Part shown: piece by piece, positions 21,145-33,700 of the stretch | Numbering within the stretch: position 1 is the first letter of the stretch | Layout: each line of letters begins with the position of its first letter | DNA from: Branchinecta lynchi | Lineage: Eukaryota > Arthropoda > Branchiopoda > Anostraca > Branchinectidae | Direction of reading: 5' to 3' | Assembly: GCA_023053575.1 (NCBI GenBank) | Contig: JAKZAP010000016.1 | Span: 16,386,030-16,450,029, forward strand | Length of the DNA: 64,000 nucleotides | Notes under the pieces: generated by a model | Told to the model about the DNA's origin: nothing | Database searches by the model: none | Seen by the model: only the letters and a program-made list of their open reading frames with translations | Position numbers and translations under genes: made by a program

Positions 21145-21586
21145 ACCGTAGTGACAAAGCACCAGAAAAATGTCCCCATTCTTTATCCTACCGTTCGTCT
21201 TGTTCGTTGTTAAACACAAAGGATTTCAGACATTCCTGTCCTTATAGTTCACATAAGCAGTACTGGTGTTGCAATGGAAAATGTGTTTGACAAATTCTTT
21301 GGTCGAGAAGGGGGTTTAAGCAGGAAAACTATCAGGAAAAGTCTTAGTTGTTAATCTGAGAAAATTATTCTCTCCGAAGTTTTAGATTACTAACCTGCTC
21401 AACCTTTAAGAATGGACTTTAAGTAATATTTAATACCTTTAAGTAATATGAGAGTCAGTTAGTGCGACCACAAATTGGTCGTCGACCCAAAATATATTAA
21501 ACAACAAGCACTAGTACATACTCTTATCTTCTGAAATAGATAATCCAAGTAATGTATAATTACAATTGTGGAAGAGTTCATTATAA
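21145..21586. other. 3' flank of the protease gene
   Basis: Between the element C target-site duplication and the protease stop codon. It should hold the protease 3' UTR on the minus strand. No canonical AATAAA lies within 100 bp of the stop. Confidence 0.4.
21429..21434 (-). promoter_or_regulatory. Candidate polyadenylation signal of the protease gene
   Basis: ATTAAA on the minus strand, about 150 bp past the protease stop. It is the nearest common variant I could find. Its use is inferred only from position. Confidence 0.25.
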
Positions 21587-21751
21587 CTAGTTCAGATGAC
21601 TGTTAATCCAGTCAAAGTAAGCTGATACACGAACGTACATCCCGGGCACGTTAGGGGTACCACACTTTGAAGGTCCTCCTGAAACTATTCCAATTAAATA
21701 GTGCTTTTCCGATCGGGCATCAACAAGAATCAGAGGTCCGCCGGAATCTCC
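21587..21751 (-). CDS. Protease exon 8: catalytic Ser and C-terminus
   Basis: Acceptor TTTTATTGCAG, then [49 protein letters not shown] and TAG. Ser369 is the nucleophile. The VSGG stretch has Gly in place of the usual aromatic residue 215 (chymotrypsin numbering). Confidence 0.95.
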   Translation of the reverse strand, partial: GDSGGPLILVDARSEKHYLIGIVSGGPSKCGTPNVPGMYVRVSAYFDWINSHLN

Positions 21752-24700
21752 CTGCAATAAAAAAAAATCAACAGTCGTCATAAAGTCAGAATCTTCAAAT
21801 TGCAACAAGTCTGCTAGATCCCAGGGGTTATCGGCTCTACCAAAAGCTTCATATGGCTCTTCGCTTTACCAGATTAGAGATGTCACGTTTGTTCGGTTGC
21901 GAATAGGACCCAAACCTGTATTCAAGATTATATTATTTTGTAAGATTACATTATTTTAAGATTACAGGTTTGTTTCTTTCCCCGAGGTTGGCGCAGAAGA
22001 TTGACAGCTTGATGAGGACCCTTGCCAAAAAGGGCCGAAATATTGGTGATGAAGAAGAATCGTAGCTGACGTATCCGTTATATACGTTATTTGAATATAT
22101 GTTTCAAAGTCAGCTTCGGCTCAAAGAACATTTACCATGGTATCAGTAACAACGCAACTCATGAGCAATCTAAAAAAAAAAATCCTAGGTTTGACATAAT
22201 TCGGTATAGACTATCTCTCAGCCGATTGTCCGGGACAGCCATTATGGAACGTATGGAGCCAAGGATCTAAATAATAATTTCCATACATTGATCCAACTGT
22301 TTATTACAGATACAAATGAATTAAAAAACCAAGACCAGACTCCAAAAATCCCAGACCAAAACTCCAAGACTCTACAAGACCAAACCCCTGAAGTCATACA
22401 AAAAAAATCAATTGAGTCAAAAAAGAAAGAAAAAACAAAGAAAAGTAAATATAATAAAGTGATCAAACGTGGAAAATTTCGTGTTTTGGGAATGAAGATG
22501 TTCTGCGAGGGTTTTTTTGTGTGCCAAAACTGCAACCCGGCAATCAACTTCAAATCTAAGTAAATTGGTTGCTTCCATCAGTAAGAGAAGGTAAACAGAA
22601 TGTTTGGATTAGGTCTTTAAGAATCTTGCAAAAAGATATTTATTGAATATTGTGGTATAACCGAGTATCAAGTAGGTACCAAAACTAGTACTAAAGTGGA
22701 GAAGGAGCCATCACTCTGGCATCGGAGGTTTGCCCATTTCCAGCTATCAACCTGAAATATAACTGTACTTACGTTGCAAGAATCCCTTTTGCCACTAGCA
22801 TCTCCAGCGCACAGTATTTTGTCATTGATTCGATCACCTTGTTCTTTAGAAAATCTGTTGTATTTTTCTTTGCAGTCCTTGGTTGTGAATACACTTAGCT
22901 GTGCTTTCAGCAGAACCTCAGATACATCTAAAATCAAGGAGAAAATCAACAACAACATTAAGAGAGAGTAAGCGTTTTGTTATGATGTTAACGTCCTCAT
23001 TTTTTACATCTTAAGTGGGGTACCTTTGGTGATCAATTTCAGTTAGTCTTCTCTATTTGAAGTTATGAGCTAATTGTAGTCTGGGACACCTTGACAATAC
23101 TCTTGGCCCGCATCTCTTTGCATGCTCAAAACTGGCAATAGAATATAATATAGAATATAATATAATTTACCAAAAAAGCCCGAGGGCCATGGCAACAAAA
23201 ATTATAAGAAACGCACTCACTTACATAGATAACACGCAGCTCCTATTCTAAAAATCTCCTTCTATGCTCCATCGCAAGCCTCAAGAAACGTCCAAGTATT
23301 TTTACAGTAACAAAACACTCATCCTTCATCATCCTTACCATCCATTCTTCATTAAACACTCTCTCACCAAATACCTCCTTTCTCCATTCATTCAATTCCA
23401 CACAATCACACATCAAATGTACTACGCTTTCGTCCTCATGACCACACATAGGACAGAAGTAAGGACCAATTCTCTCGTTTACTTTACCAATATATTTTCT
23501 CCTTGCCCCAAGTGGTAAACTATCAGCCCTCATCTCAATAATATGCTTAATATCCTCCTTACTTAACCCTGCTTTAAACATAATTTCCTTCGCCCCAAGT
23601 CTCTTTGGCCGCCTCGAAGAAACGCAGGGACACTGGAATGCCCTTCTGAAATTGCCAAGTTTGGATCTCTTGGTCTTTTAACCAGATACTCACCATTTTT
23701 CCTAATTCTCCAACCTCCATATCTGTCCCTAGCCCCCCGTTCCAATACTCATCCATACCACAATCCTGCAAAATTTGTCTGATTAACCGCGGCCACGCTT
23801 TTGGTGAATCATCCTTCAGAGCCTCCAGGTACGCTGATTTTAGTAATCTTATTCTTGGCATATGTATCACTCTCTCCCAAAATCTTATCATCCCCTTTAC
23901 TTGCATTACATCCCGGCGTTACTTGAGGCTTGCGATGGGTCGTAGAACGAGATTCTTCAAATCGGAGGAGTGTTTGTTATATTGAGTGTTTTTGTTTGTT
24001 GTAAACTATTTATAGCACTACTCTTCCTTCTGTGACCATTCTATTCTTTTTCTATCTGGTGTTTATCCTATTTCAAAGAAAAAGGATATTAAAGCTATGC
24101 GATCCTCTTACTTTCTTTTTTTTTAATTTTTTCTTTTTCTCCCTCCTTGGCAAAGAAATTCTAGAATTACTAGTAAGTGCTCGCTACCGGATATCACGGA
24201 GAAATTGTCTGTTATCCACAGAAAACTGTCCGAAACGGCGTATGCTTGTCTGTAGCCCTCTAGCGGGCTTATTCATCTGTTTGATTCTTAATTAGATTTT
24301 GTTTGTATGTGTTGTGTTTCCTTTAATTATGTCTTCATATTTTTTTTGTACTCAACTATTTTCTTCTTGAGCTATTTGTGGGTTAAAAATAGATAATTAT
24401 TTAGTGTACTTGTAAAATTGTGGTAATATATTTTATTGGATCCTATGTTCGAGGTAAGTAGTGGATGATTCGCCGTCAAGAAATAAACGTTGAGACTCCA
24501 AAACACTTTCTACCGGTGGTAACCAGAGATAACCATCTGAAGCAGTCAAAGCAATCTACCAGTTCTCACTCTACCAAATGCAAACGTCTTTGCACTCTAC
24601 TAGTTCGAAACATATAACATGTTCATCTACAAGTTCGGTTGATGATACTTGATTCCATACCAAGGTTTTGTATCAGCTTCATAAGGGATTTCTGAATTGA

Positions 24701-27700
24701 TTGAAATAGTGCCGGTTTATTCTGAAAGACAGAGGAGACACTTCCGTTCAGTCTTTCTGTCTAGCATTGATACCTCTATCAACGCTGTTCTGAAACCTTG
24801 CCCCTAATCTAACGAAACTACCGAGCCCCTGTTTCAACTCAATTAAACAACTAGTAGTTTGATTCCTAGGAACGACAATGAGGTAACAGTTTTGTAGAAC
24901 CCACCGAAATGAGAGCAGGAGAAAGGGTTACTGCTTCAGTTGTAAAGAAAATGCTTTCGAAGTTATTCGAATTTTTTTTTTCGAAAACTGGGCCCGAAAG
25001 AACTTATGAAAAAACGAAGAACAAATTCACATATTCGACAGCTTTGTTCTACTTCTGGTAAGTGTTTTTACGACATTATAGCAAGGAATACCTGCGCTCA
25101 TCTGATATTTTAATGACACTGGACCCCGGTTCTAGGGTCTGGTTTTTGAATTGCCATCGTAAGACACTAAAGAACTTACCTAACTTCTCTGTGAAACCCC
25201 ATCCGGCGACATAGGGCTTATGAAGCGTCAGGTCCAAGGAGTTCCATTTACTGGTTGGCAAGCAAACTGGGCGGACTCGATCTAAAAACACGGCAACACT
25301 CTCATCTCCTTACTAAAAATACCCTAACAAATTCGGGTTCTTCTGGTTGTTTATATTTGACATTCGTTATTGCCTGTTCACAAAACGGTGATGATAGGCT
25401 TGAAGTTTTGGGGTCTACCTTGGTGTTTTTTTTTTTTTAAGTTAAGAGACTATACAGTGGCAGGTACTTGTTCTGCTATGCTTTTTTCCGTTGTTTGAAA
25501 CCATAGCTGAATAAATACAAATTTTCTATTTAAAATTAAATAAAAACTCCTACTATCAGAATATTTTAGTTGGTTTAAGACAGCTAGGGCTAGGCCTCAT
25601 TAATAGTGACTTGGATTTCAAAACTCCAAAATGTATTTGAAGGAACGTGATACTATGTTTTTCAGCCTATATCCAAGGCACAGCGATAGTGCTTTAACAT
25701 ATTTCGTGACCCGATGAAAAATTTGTAGCCTGCGTAGTAGTATGGTAGTATTACGAAAACGTTGCATGTAATACTATGTAATAGCAAATAATACTATCAT
25801 TTAATGTGCCTCAGACCGGCCCAATCTTATGTAGTCTATAGGATTATGTAGTATATAGGAGGCCTCAAACCTCGACACATTAGGTAAAATCCATCCAAAT
25901 AGTATCTATTAATCTGGAATGACCGTAGGATACAACTGGAACATTATTATTGTTTTTTTGGTTAACATATACCTGCTGCAACATGAACTTCGTCTGGGGC
26001 ATAGGGCAATTAAGTAAGAAGTGTCGCAAGGATTCCGAATAATGCAGGAGTAGATCAACATGGTTTTAAATCGAACAAATCGGTAGCTGGCCAATGACCA
26101 AAACGTCACCTGACCAAACCACATTTCGCCCTTCAAAGATAGTTGGTCTCGCGGAAAATCTGATCCGGGGAGCTCTGATCTATCTGCTGTCACTGAATAT
26201 CTCGTTCAAGAAAGATTTAAGAAGAAAATGTAAAGTAAGTTCTTATTTTCGGTGCTAACATCTATTCCCGGGTCTTCAGAAAGGGTTATGGTCTCAAGCA
26301 TCCAACTCTTCAGACCACACAGCAAAGTCTACATCTCATGTAACCTACAAAGAACGATCATTTATTTCATTTTTAACCCATTGTCAAACTTTCCAGAAAA
26401 TAAAGCTTCTTTGTGTTTAGGCAACTGTTAAGTCGTTCAAACCTTAGACAAGAACGTCGTATCAACCTCCGACGTTGAGAATAACGCATTAGCCACTCAA
26501 TCCGTTGGCTTCACACCTAGTTGCTGAGTAAGACCAAGAACAAATAACGAGTAAGAACAATGGTCTCTCGTCCATCCACCGACTAAAAATGTTGCGACAA
26601 CAATGAGCGGAGGTGGAGCCATTTCTTGGTCGCCCGTGTATACTCGTTGGTCTCCGACTCTCCGCCGTTACACACTTGAGTCAATTTACGAAGAAAACAA
26701 CGCAGCCACTAGCGAGGCGGATGTTCTGGCCTGTTCACACGGGAAGGAAACAGCGTTGGTTTTGTTTGAGTAGACGCTGGCGTCTGATTAGTCAATATTA
26801 GTGATGCGAAAAATAAAAGCCAACTTCACGATGGTCATTCATAATCGCTTTTGTTATGCCATGACCATCAATATGAAGATTGAAATCCCTTGTGACATCC
26901 CTTGTGACATTCCTTTTTATGTCTCTGTTTATGTCTCAATGCAAACCGGGATTTGAAGCCCACTCACTGAAGTCATGACCCATTGAGTTTCAACATCTGT
27001 AGTATTAACTTTGTCAGACGAGTGTAAACTAAGAGTAACGTAATGAAGGGTTTCGAGAATTACTGAAATTACCGAAATGGTAGAATAGCATGGAACAGTC
27101 AAAATGTAGGTGAGTTTTCCGAAATGTATAATTGCATACATTTCGATTTAGTGAGTTAGATTTCGATTCAGTAGTTAATCGAAACCTGGTCTATCTCGTT
27201 TGTCTTTTAGTTCACTACTTACACATAATTCGATGTCAACGGTGTATTTTCCCATCAAATAAAGTCTTTGGTTTTCGTACTGAGGCCTTGCCACATGGGT
27301 TCTAGTTTGTCTAGGACCCACATAGAAGTCCTAGTTTTTGTTAAATTTAATTCAAAATTGTTTCTGGTTAGTTTGTCAGAGTAGAAGCCTATTCCATCTG
27401 CGTAATATTTGTTCACTTTCACTGAGCCTATTAAACCTGACACACGGCCTTTTTTTTTTTTTAAAGAATCTGCCTGTTTTCATCTGATATTCTCAGATGA
27501 GAGCAAATACCTGGAATGAAATTTATCTCTTTTTGTTCTGGATATTGGCACCACTTAATTGAATTGACCCCGAAAAGATACAATTTACGTTACCAAATAT
27601 CTTACGTTTCCTGTATACGGCCTTTGGGTTTTTCAATACAGATATATATACAGTTTGTCGTACTTTTAACTAAATTTGACGCATTTGTAAAATCTGCTTT

Positions 27701-30700
27701 GCATCAAATGGCAGTTTCTGTATATTTTGATATATTCTTAATTGCTTCGGAGTTTTCTTGTTAACCCCCGAAAGCTTGTCTGAATCAACGAGCCGGCAAC
27801 CGCTGTTTCAGCGCCCGCCCAGCCCAGTGTGAACAGGCTTATTACTGCTGCCTCCATTCGATTTTTCTTCCTCAGTGGTTTACTGCGTTACACCTTCTCT
27901 GTAGAGGTAACGACTTTTGATGTCCCGGGTAAGATCCACCTCCGCTCGTTTGCGTCGGGAGTCGACTCGTCTCAGCTTGGTTGTGTGACAGAGATAGGGA
28001 GACAGCAGTTCTTGCTCTTATTTGTTCTTGGTAAGACCCAACTGATCCCGAACTGCCTCACGCGCAACTGATTCGCATGTTATCAAGAAGAGTGTTATCT
28101 CTCAAAGATGCGTTACAAATCAATAGGGAACAACAACGCTTACAAATAATATTAAGTCAGTTCGGAGAAGTGTCATGGTAAACCATTATAATTTATAGAA
28201 CACTCGGCCCTAAAATTAATTACGTCACCCTCTTTTCGCCACTCACTTTAGCCTTCACATTGCTCTAAATTGCATTTGGCTTCTTTGACCCTTTCCTTCT
28301 TCCATTAGAGTTTAACTGAAAATGTAGACTATTTTTATACCTGATTACACTGAAACATCTTTACCGAACTAAGGGATTTCGTATTTTTTTCGTCCGAGGC
28401 TCTAGTAAAGACGTTTAGAATGTGAGTTGCTTGCACGACTGCCCATCATTCATCAAGACGCAGTAGCTGCGTTCGTTGCACTCCGGGCTGTCACTGGTGT
28501 TTAGTCACCAGTGTCCGGTTCTTCCCTTAAAACGCGTTCTTTTGGTTCACCGGCGAGTTGATGAAAACCGGCTAACTCCTCGCTGAAGCCGAGCTCACGA
28601 GCAGGTTCTGGTTAGTCCGCACTGGTGAGATAAAACTGGACACTGGTTAGTTCAAAAACGGGTTAATTGACTGGTGAGAAGTCACCGGTGGATGCAAAAA
28701 CGGCTTATAAGAAAAACCGGAGACCACCGGTGAGAACTCCCGTGACAAAGAACGCAGCTAGTGATTTTGGACTTGGCAACAAGCAGCCTAGCGTCAGCTT
28801 ATTTTTCGGCGATGGCTTAGTATTTCAGTTGGAAAATATTTCAAAAATCCATTTTCTGCGGAGAAGCGAACAAATGGATTTTTTTTCCAGGTTCAAGGCC
28901 TCTTTACGGGAGTACGTGATGTCAAGGTGATGTGTGACTAGACTGCAGGGTCTTAGCCTATTTCATTTCACCTTTAAACGGACGATTAAGATTTTTTACC
29001 GTTTGTTGGGATTATTTTTTTTTGCAAGGCATGAGATTTGAACCATATTCTTTCCCGTATCCAGGAATCTATTTTGGTGGGAGTGGGGGGGGGGGGGGAG
29101 GGGGGAACTAAAATAACCAAAAAGATATATACCAGATTTTAAAGCCTACAAAAAACATTACTTTGTGGGTGATATTCTTTCCCGTATCCAGGAATCTATT
29201 TCGGTGGGATTGGGAGGGGGGAACTAAAAGAACAAAAAAGACATATACCAGATTTTAAAGCGTACCAAAAAAACATTACTTTTTTGGGTTTCAGGGGGGG
29301 GGGTTGAGCCCCCTACCCCTCCCCTCCCTGGATACGGCCTTGGTGCCACGTGAGAAGTTTTAATGCTATAATGATCTCAATAAAGGATCTACTTAATAGT
29401 ACAATCTTAGAATTATTGGCATGATTGGTGCATTTCTGGACTATTTAATCAAGGTAATTAAAAGAAGGCGATGATAGTTTAAGGATGATTGAAGCTCCAT
29501 ATTTCAGTATATTTCAACCCGCTTACCTCTAGCTCTTGGAAAGCTTTCCGTATGACTGATGTGAAGGATTCTGACCGTTTGTGTGCAATTGTAGCCTCGT
29601 TTTTGTTGCAATAGCGCTGCCGCATCGCTGCTGCAGCACTTCTTTGCTTTTGCACAATATACATTTTTGGATTAACTTTCTTCTTGGTTGAAGCGGCAGC
29701 GCTGCAGCATCTTGCAGGGAAGCACGGACTTGGTCGGTGAGCAAGTCCGCGATTCTGGAGAAGCGCTGCCGTCTCCCTAGGAAGCACTGCAGTGCAAAAA
29801 CGGATGTAGAAAGAATCAGTCCGGAAGTAGCCGAGAAGCAGACCTGCAGCGTGCAACAAAAACGAGGCTTGTGTCAGCATTAAGACAGGCGTAATTTTCA
29901 AATTCCACGGATATAATACAAAACTTTGTTATTCTTACTACTGAAGCAGACTCCTTGTTTGAGCTTTAGTATCGCAATGTCATTCGCTTTTGTCAGTTGA
30001 CTGTATTGCTCGTGGAAATTGATTCTGGCAATACTGATTTCGGTCGATTTCCCATCAGCTGTAGTACTTGTATCGTGTTCAGCAAGTCGCACAATGAACC
30101 TGAAACGAGTTAATCATACACAATCGAAGATCTGCCCACTCCGTGGCTCTTGCTGTACACACTTATCCGGTAACAACCTGCACTGACCGGATACAGCTTT
30201 TCTGAGACTATTTCCGGTTATTAATTAGGTGATTACGATCAAATAAGGAGGATTTTTAATGTTCTAACACTTTGCAAACGGCTCAGCATCTGCCGGGCAC
30301 TTGCTGTGCACTAAGACTGAAAGTGAGCAACCCTATGTTCACAATATCTTGCTGATCAATTAAGGCAATTCCTTGACCCTGTTAAAATAATTAAAGGACC
30401 TGTCTTATCTATAATACAAGCGCAACCTACTTCCATAATTACTCCATATATTTCTAACTCGGAGACTCAAATTTCGTACGGTACACTCTAACCCCTCTAA
30501 CAAAACCTCACTGATTTTCTCACTTGCCGTGTTTTGCTACCTTCAATGTGTATCACACTGTAAACGGATGTCTGCGAGAAGTTTTTCCATCAGAACAAGA
30601 CCAAAGGTTTCGAGGATTGGGATCCCAAAAATTTAATACCAGACAATCGGATCTTGTCTTCGCCAGATCCAGTCTTCACGAGACTCCCTAAACATTTTAA

Positions 30701-33700
30701 TATTAAAATTTAGAAACAAATTAAGGCCAAATAGCTAATCATCTGCAAGTTCAGATATGGATTCAGCATGTGTGTTTAACCCTATAAGTCATATCTACTT
30801 TGACGAAAACTTCCTGTTTTACTTCTGCCAATTTTCCGGTTTCGGCCGAATTCTGGAACTACTCGTCCGGTGAAAAAAGAAAGCAGAAAAATGAATTTTC
30901 TTTCCCCTATTTCGAACTTCAAATAAAAATTTAACTTATAACAAATTTTCCAGTTCCATGTACGAATTTCATACCCATTCCGGGTAGAAAATGGTCGTCA
31001 TGCACGGAGTCAGCATCTCTTCTTACTCCAAAATCGGATATTTAATCAACTACAAATAATACTTTTACTTTTAACAAATTTTCCTGTTTTGGCCGGATTC
31101 CGGACCAACTACTTGTCCGAGTATAAATCGACAATCTAACAAACATCAAATAGAACTTTTCCTCTAATAAAACTTTCCTCCCGACAACCCCCCCCCCCAT
31201 TCCCCGCACACCCCCGTTCATGGGTAACTGGGCCCAGATTTCCCATGAGTTACGTTCGTCTATGATATGTCTCGAGTTCAACTCTTGTATACTTGTGGAT
31301 ATGTATGTATAAATACGGATTTTGGAGTAACAGCAACAGATAAGACCACGCCGCGTACCTCATTCATTCATGATCAGTTGGAAACTGGACGGTATTGTCA
31401 TATGATCAAAGATATGCCGTTCTTAATGAAGTTGTGACAAAGGCGGTATTAGGCTGCTACGATTTGCTACGATGGGTACGATGGCACTTGTTATTACTTT
31501 GCTAATGGAAAAGAGGTTTAAATGGTCGGACCGTCTAGCAAGACATTCAGTATGGAAACTAAAAAACTGTTCTTGCAAGAACTTGAAGATCTTCTTTGGA
31601 TTTCTAAATGCGGTTTGTTTACATTAAAAGCTCTTAAACTGAGATGACTTCAAAATATGTTATTTAAATATCTTTTTGGTTATTAGGGATGTCAAATGTG
31701 TTGGTTCAAACGATGTTTGTTCAAAAGATGTGATAAAGATTTTATTTTCACAGTCTGAGAGCTTGCGCAGATGTTCTGAGTATAGAATGTCGTCGAGCAA
31801 GGAAGTTCACATGCACAAAAGGCAGTATCTGATTTCCGAAGCTCAAGTTTGCTATACCTCGAACCGTTTGGCAGAATTTTGAAGTAACCAAATCTAATTC
31901 CATTAGTAGCTGATTTGACAGCTTCCTCGCAAATCTTTCGCATATGCGCATTCGTTATCCCGAGAATTCGAATTTTCTCCTATATTAGGGAGCAGCAGTG
32001 GGGTTCAAACAAACGTACTAACATTTACTAGCGTTTAAGGTTTATTAGCGTTTATTTCAAGGCCGTTCCTGGGTCAGATGATAAGTAGGACATCGTCGGC
32101 GTATGCCAGGTAGTTAACATTGATGCCCCGGAAGCTAAAGATTGGCGTAAGCTTTATTAGGCATCGGGAAATCACTTATTTAAAAATCTGTGGCGAAATA
32201 GGACCCTGCACTGTTGAACTCCTTTTTTCACTGTCATAGGGACACTCAGCCTGTCTTTACATTTGACTACCAGCTTGCATTTCGAGCACCAATATCTTAA
32301 GGCCAATATGATTGACCTAGTTATGCCATTTTCCATAAAAGACAATAGAGCTTGGACGAGGCTCTTATGGAAATAATTGAAGTCGTAAACGAATGAGGTA
32401 CGCCGCGTGGTCTTATTTGTTGCTGTTACTCCAAAAATAATAATATACAAAATAATATCAGAAACGATAAATAAAATGTGCAGTTTCTTCTACAAAAAAG
32501 GTCTCGATGTACCATGGTTTTCTTGCAAAACATCCTAAACCGACTAAGGTAGTCAATATTTCCATTCTAGTATTCCTTTGCAGATCCTTGTCTTCAACCG
32601 TTTCTCTCTCAAACATATAACTTCTCAAATCTTATAGCTCTTAAAAAAGACCCTACAAATGCGAAGTATCCCATGCTACTGTAATCCCCAAGTAGGGAAA
32701 ATGTAAGGACCGGAACACATTTCACCTTCTCCAATTCTGAATGAGAAAGAACCTGTCGGCAAACAGTCTTTCCGTGTTAGTGTTTCTATCTAAACAGAAT
32801 TTCTGAACTAAGCGTGTTATCCGCGAACATCTATGCTGAAACCTTCATCCCAATGAAGCTTACTGTCAAAAGAATAATCATAAACGATTCTATTTTGTGT
32901 GCTAAAAGTTATTCGTTGCCAATTAGAGGAAAGTGTTTTCATCACTTGACTATAGAGGAAAGAAAGAAACGGTTAAGGATAGATATTTCTAACACTGAAC
33001 AAGCTCTTTGAATGGAAATTCAGTAAATCCAAACCACACTACTTATTATGTTTGATAACGATAAACTTGAAATAATCAAAGCTATCCTCGTAGACTCGAA
33101 ATTAAATCGACGAGTTTATATTGGTACAGCGGACACAGCTACAGACACTACACTGGATTGTCATGAAACCGGTAGAGTTTCATCAAAAATCCGACATGAA
33201 AGTCATCAAAGAATGATGCGATGCATTCTCAAGATCATGGCCCCCTCAAAAATCAGTACATATGTATTCGCACCGTGGGTGACCGGCAAACTGAACGGCA
33301 AGCTGAACGGCAAAAGAGGATAAAGCTTACAAGGATTTTATTTGTATTCGTGTAACAAGTCCCGCTTTAAAATCCATCATCAGTTACTCCTATCCCTAGT
33401 TTCAACTTGAAATCATTAGTGATGCGCTTCCGTCATGGCGCTGGTATAAAAGTCGATACCACACACCCTTGTGTTGTCTATTATGAAACTTCGGACAGTC
33501 TAGAAAAAAAGGATTCAAGAAGTCAACAATGACCTCATCAAACTGCTCAGTCGATAATCGAGAAGCTCTTACTCGTTAATCGGTGATGGGGTCTGTCCAT
33601 CCATAAAACAATGTGCAGCGGTAACCACGTGTTGATTCGTAATCAGGGTCCCTCCACAGTGAGTTTCTCCTTCCCGGACTATTAATGCAATCCACGGGTT

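Larger units (their letters stand above)
25282..29938. other. Protease intron 5
   Basis: 4657 bp without host exons. From 26536 to 27840 it matches 6298-7610. Further left (24.59-26.53 kb, crossing exon 6) the match is absent. It also holds a MITE at 28465-28759 and a G-rich hairpin repeat at 29.05-29.34 kb. Confidence 0.7.
30100..33572. other. Protease intron 4
   Basis: 3473 bp. It contains dispersed degenerate repeats (30.59-31.28 kb), a repeat shared with 39.5 and 41.9 kb (31.37-31.47 kb) and a LINE RT fragment (31.69-32.46 kb). The part from 32.5 to 33.5 kb shows nothing recognisable. Confidence 0.6.
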
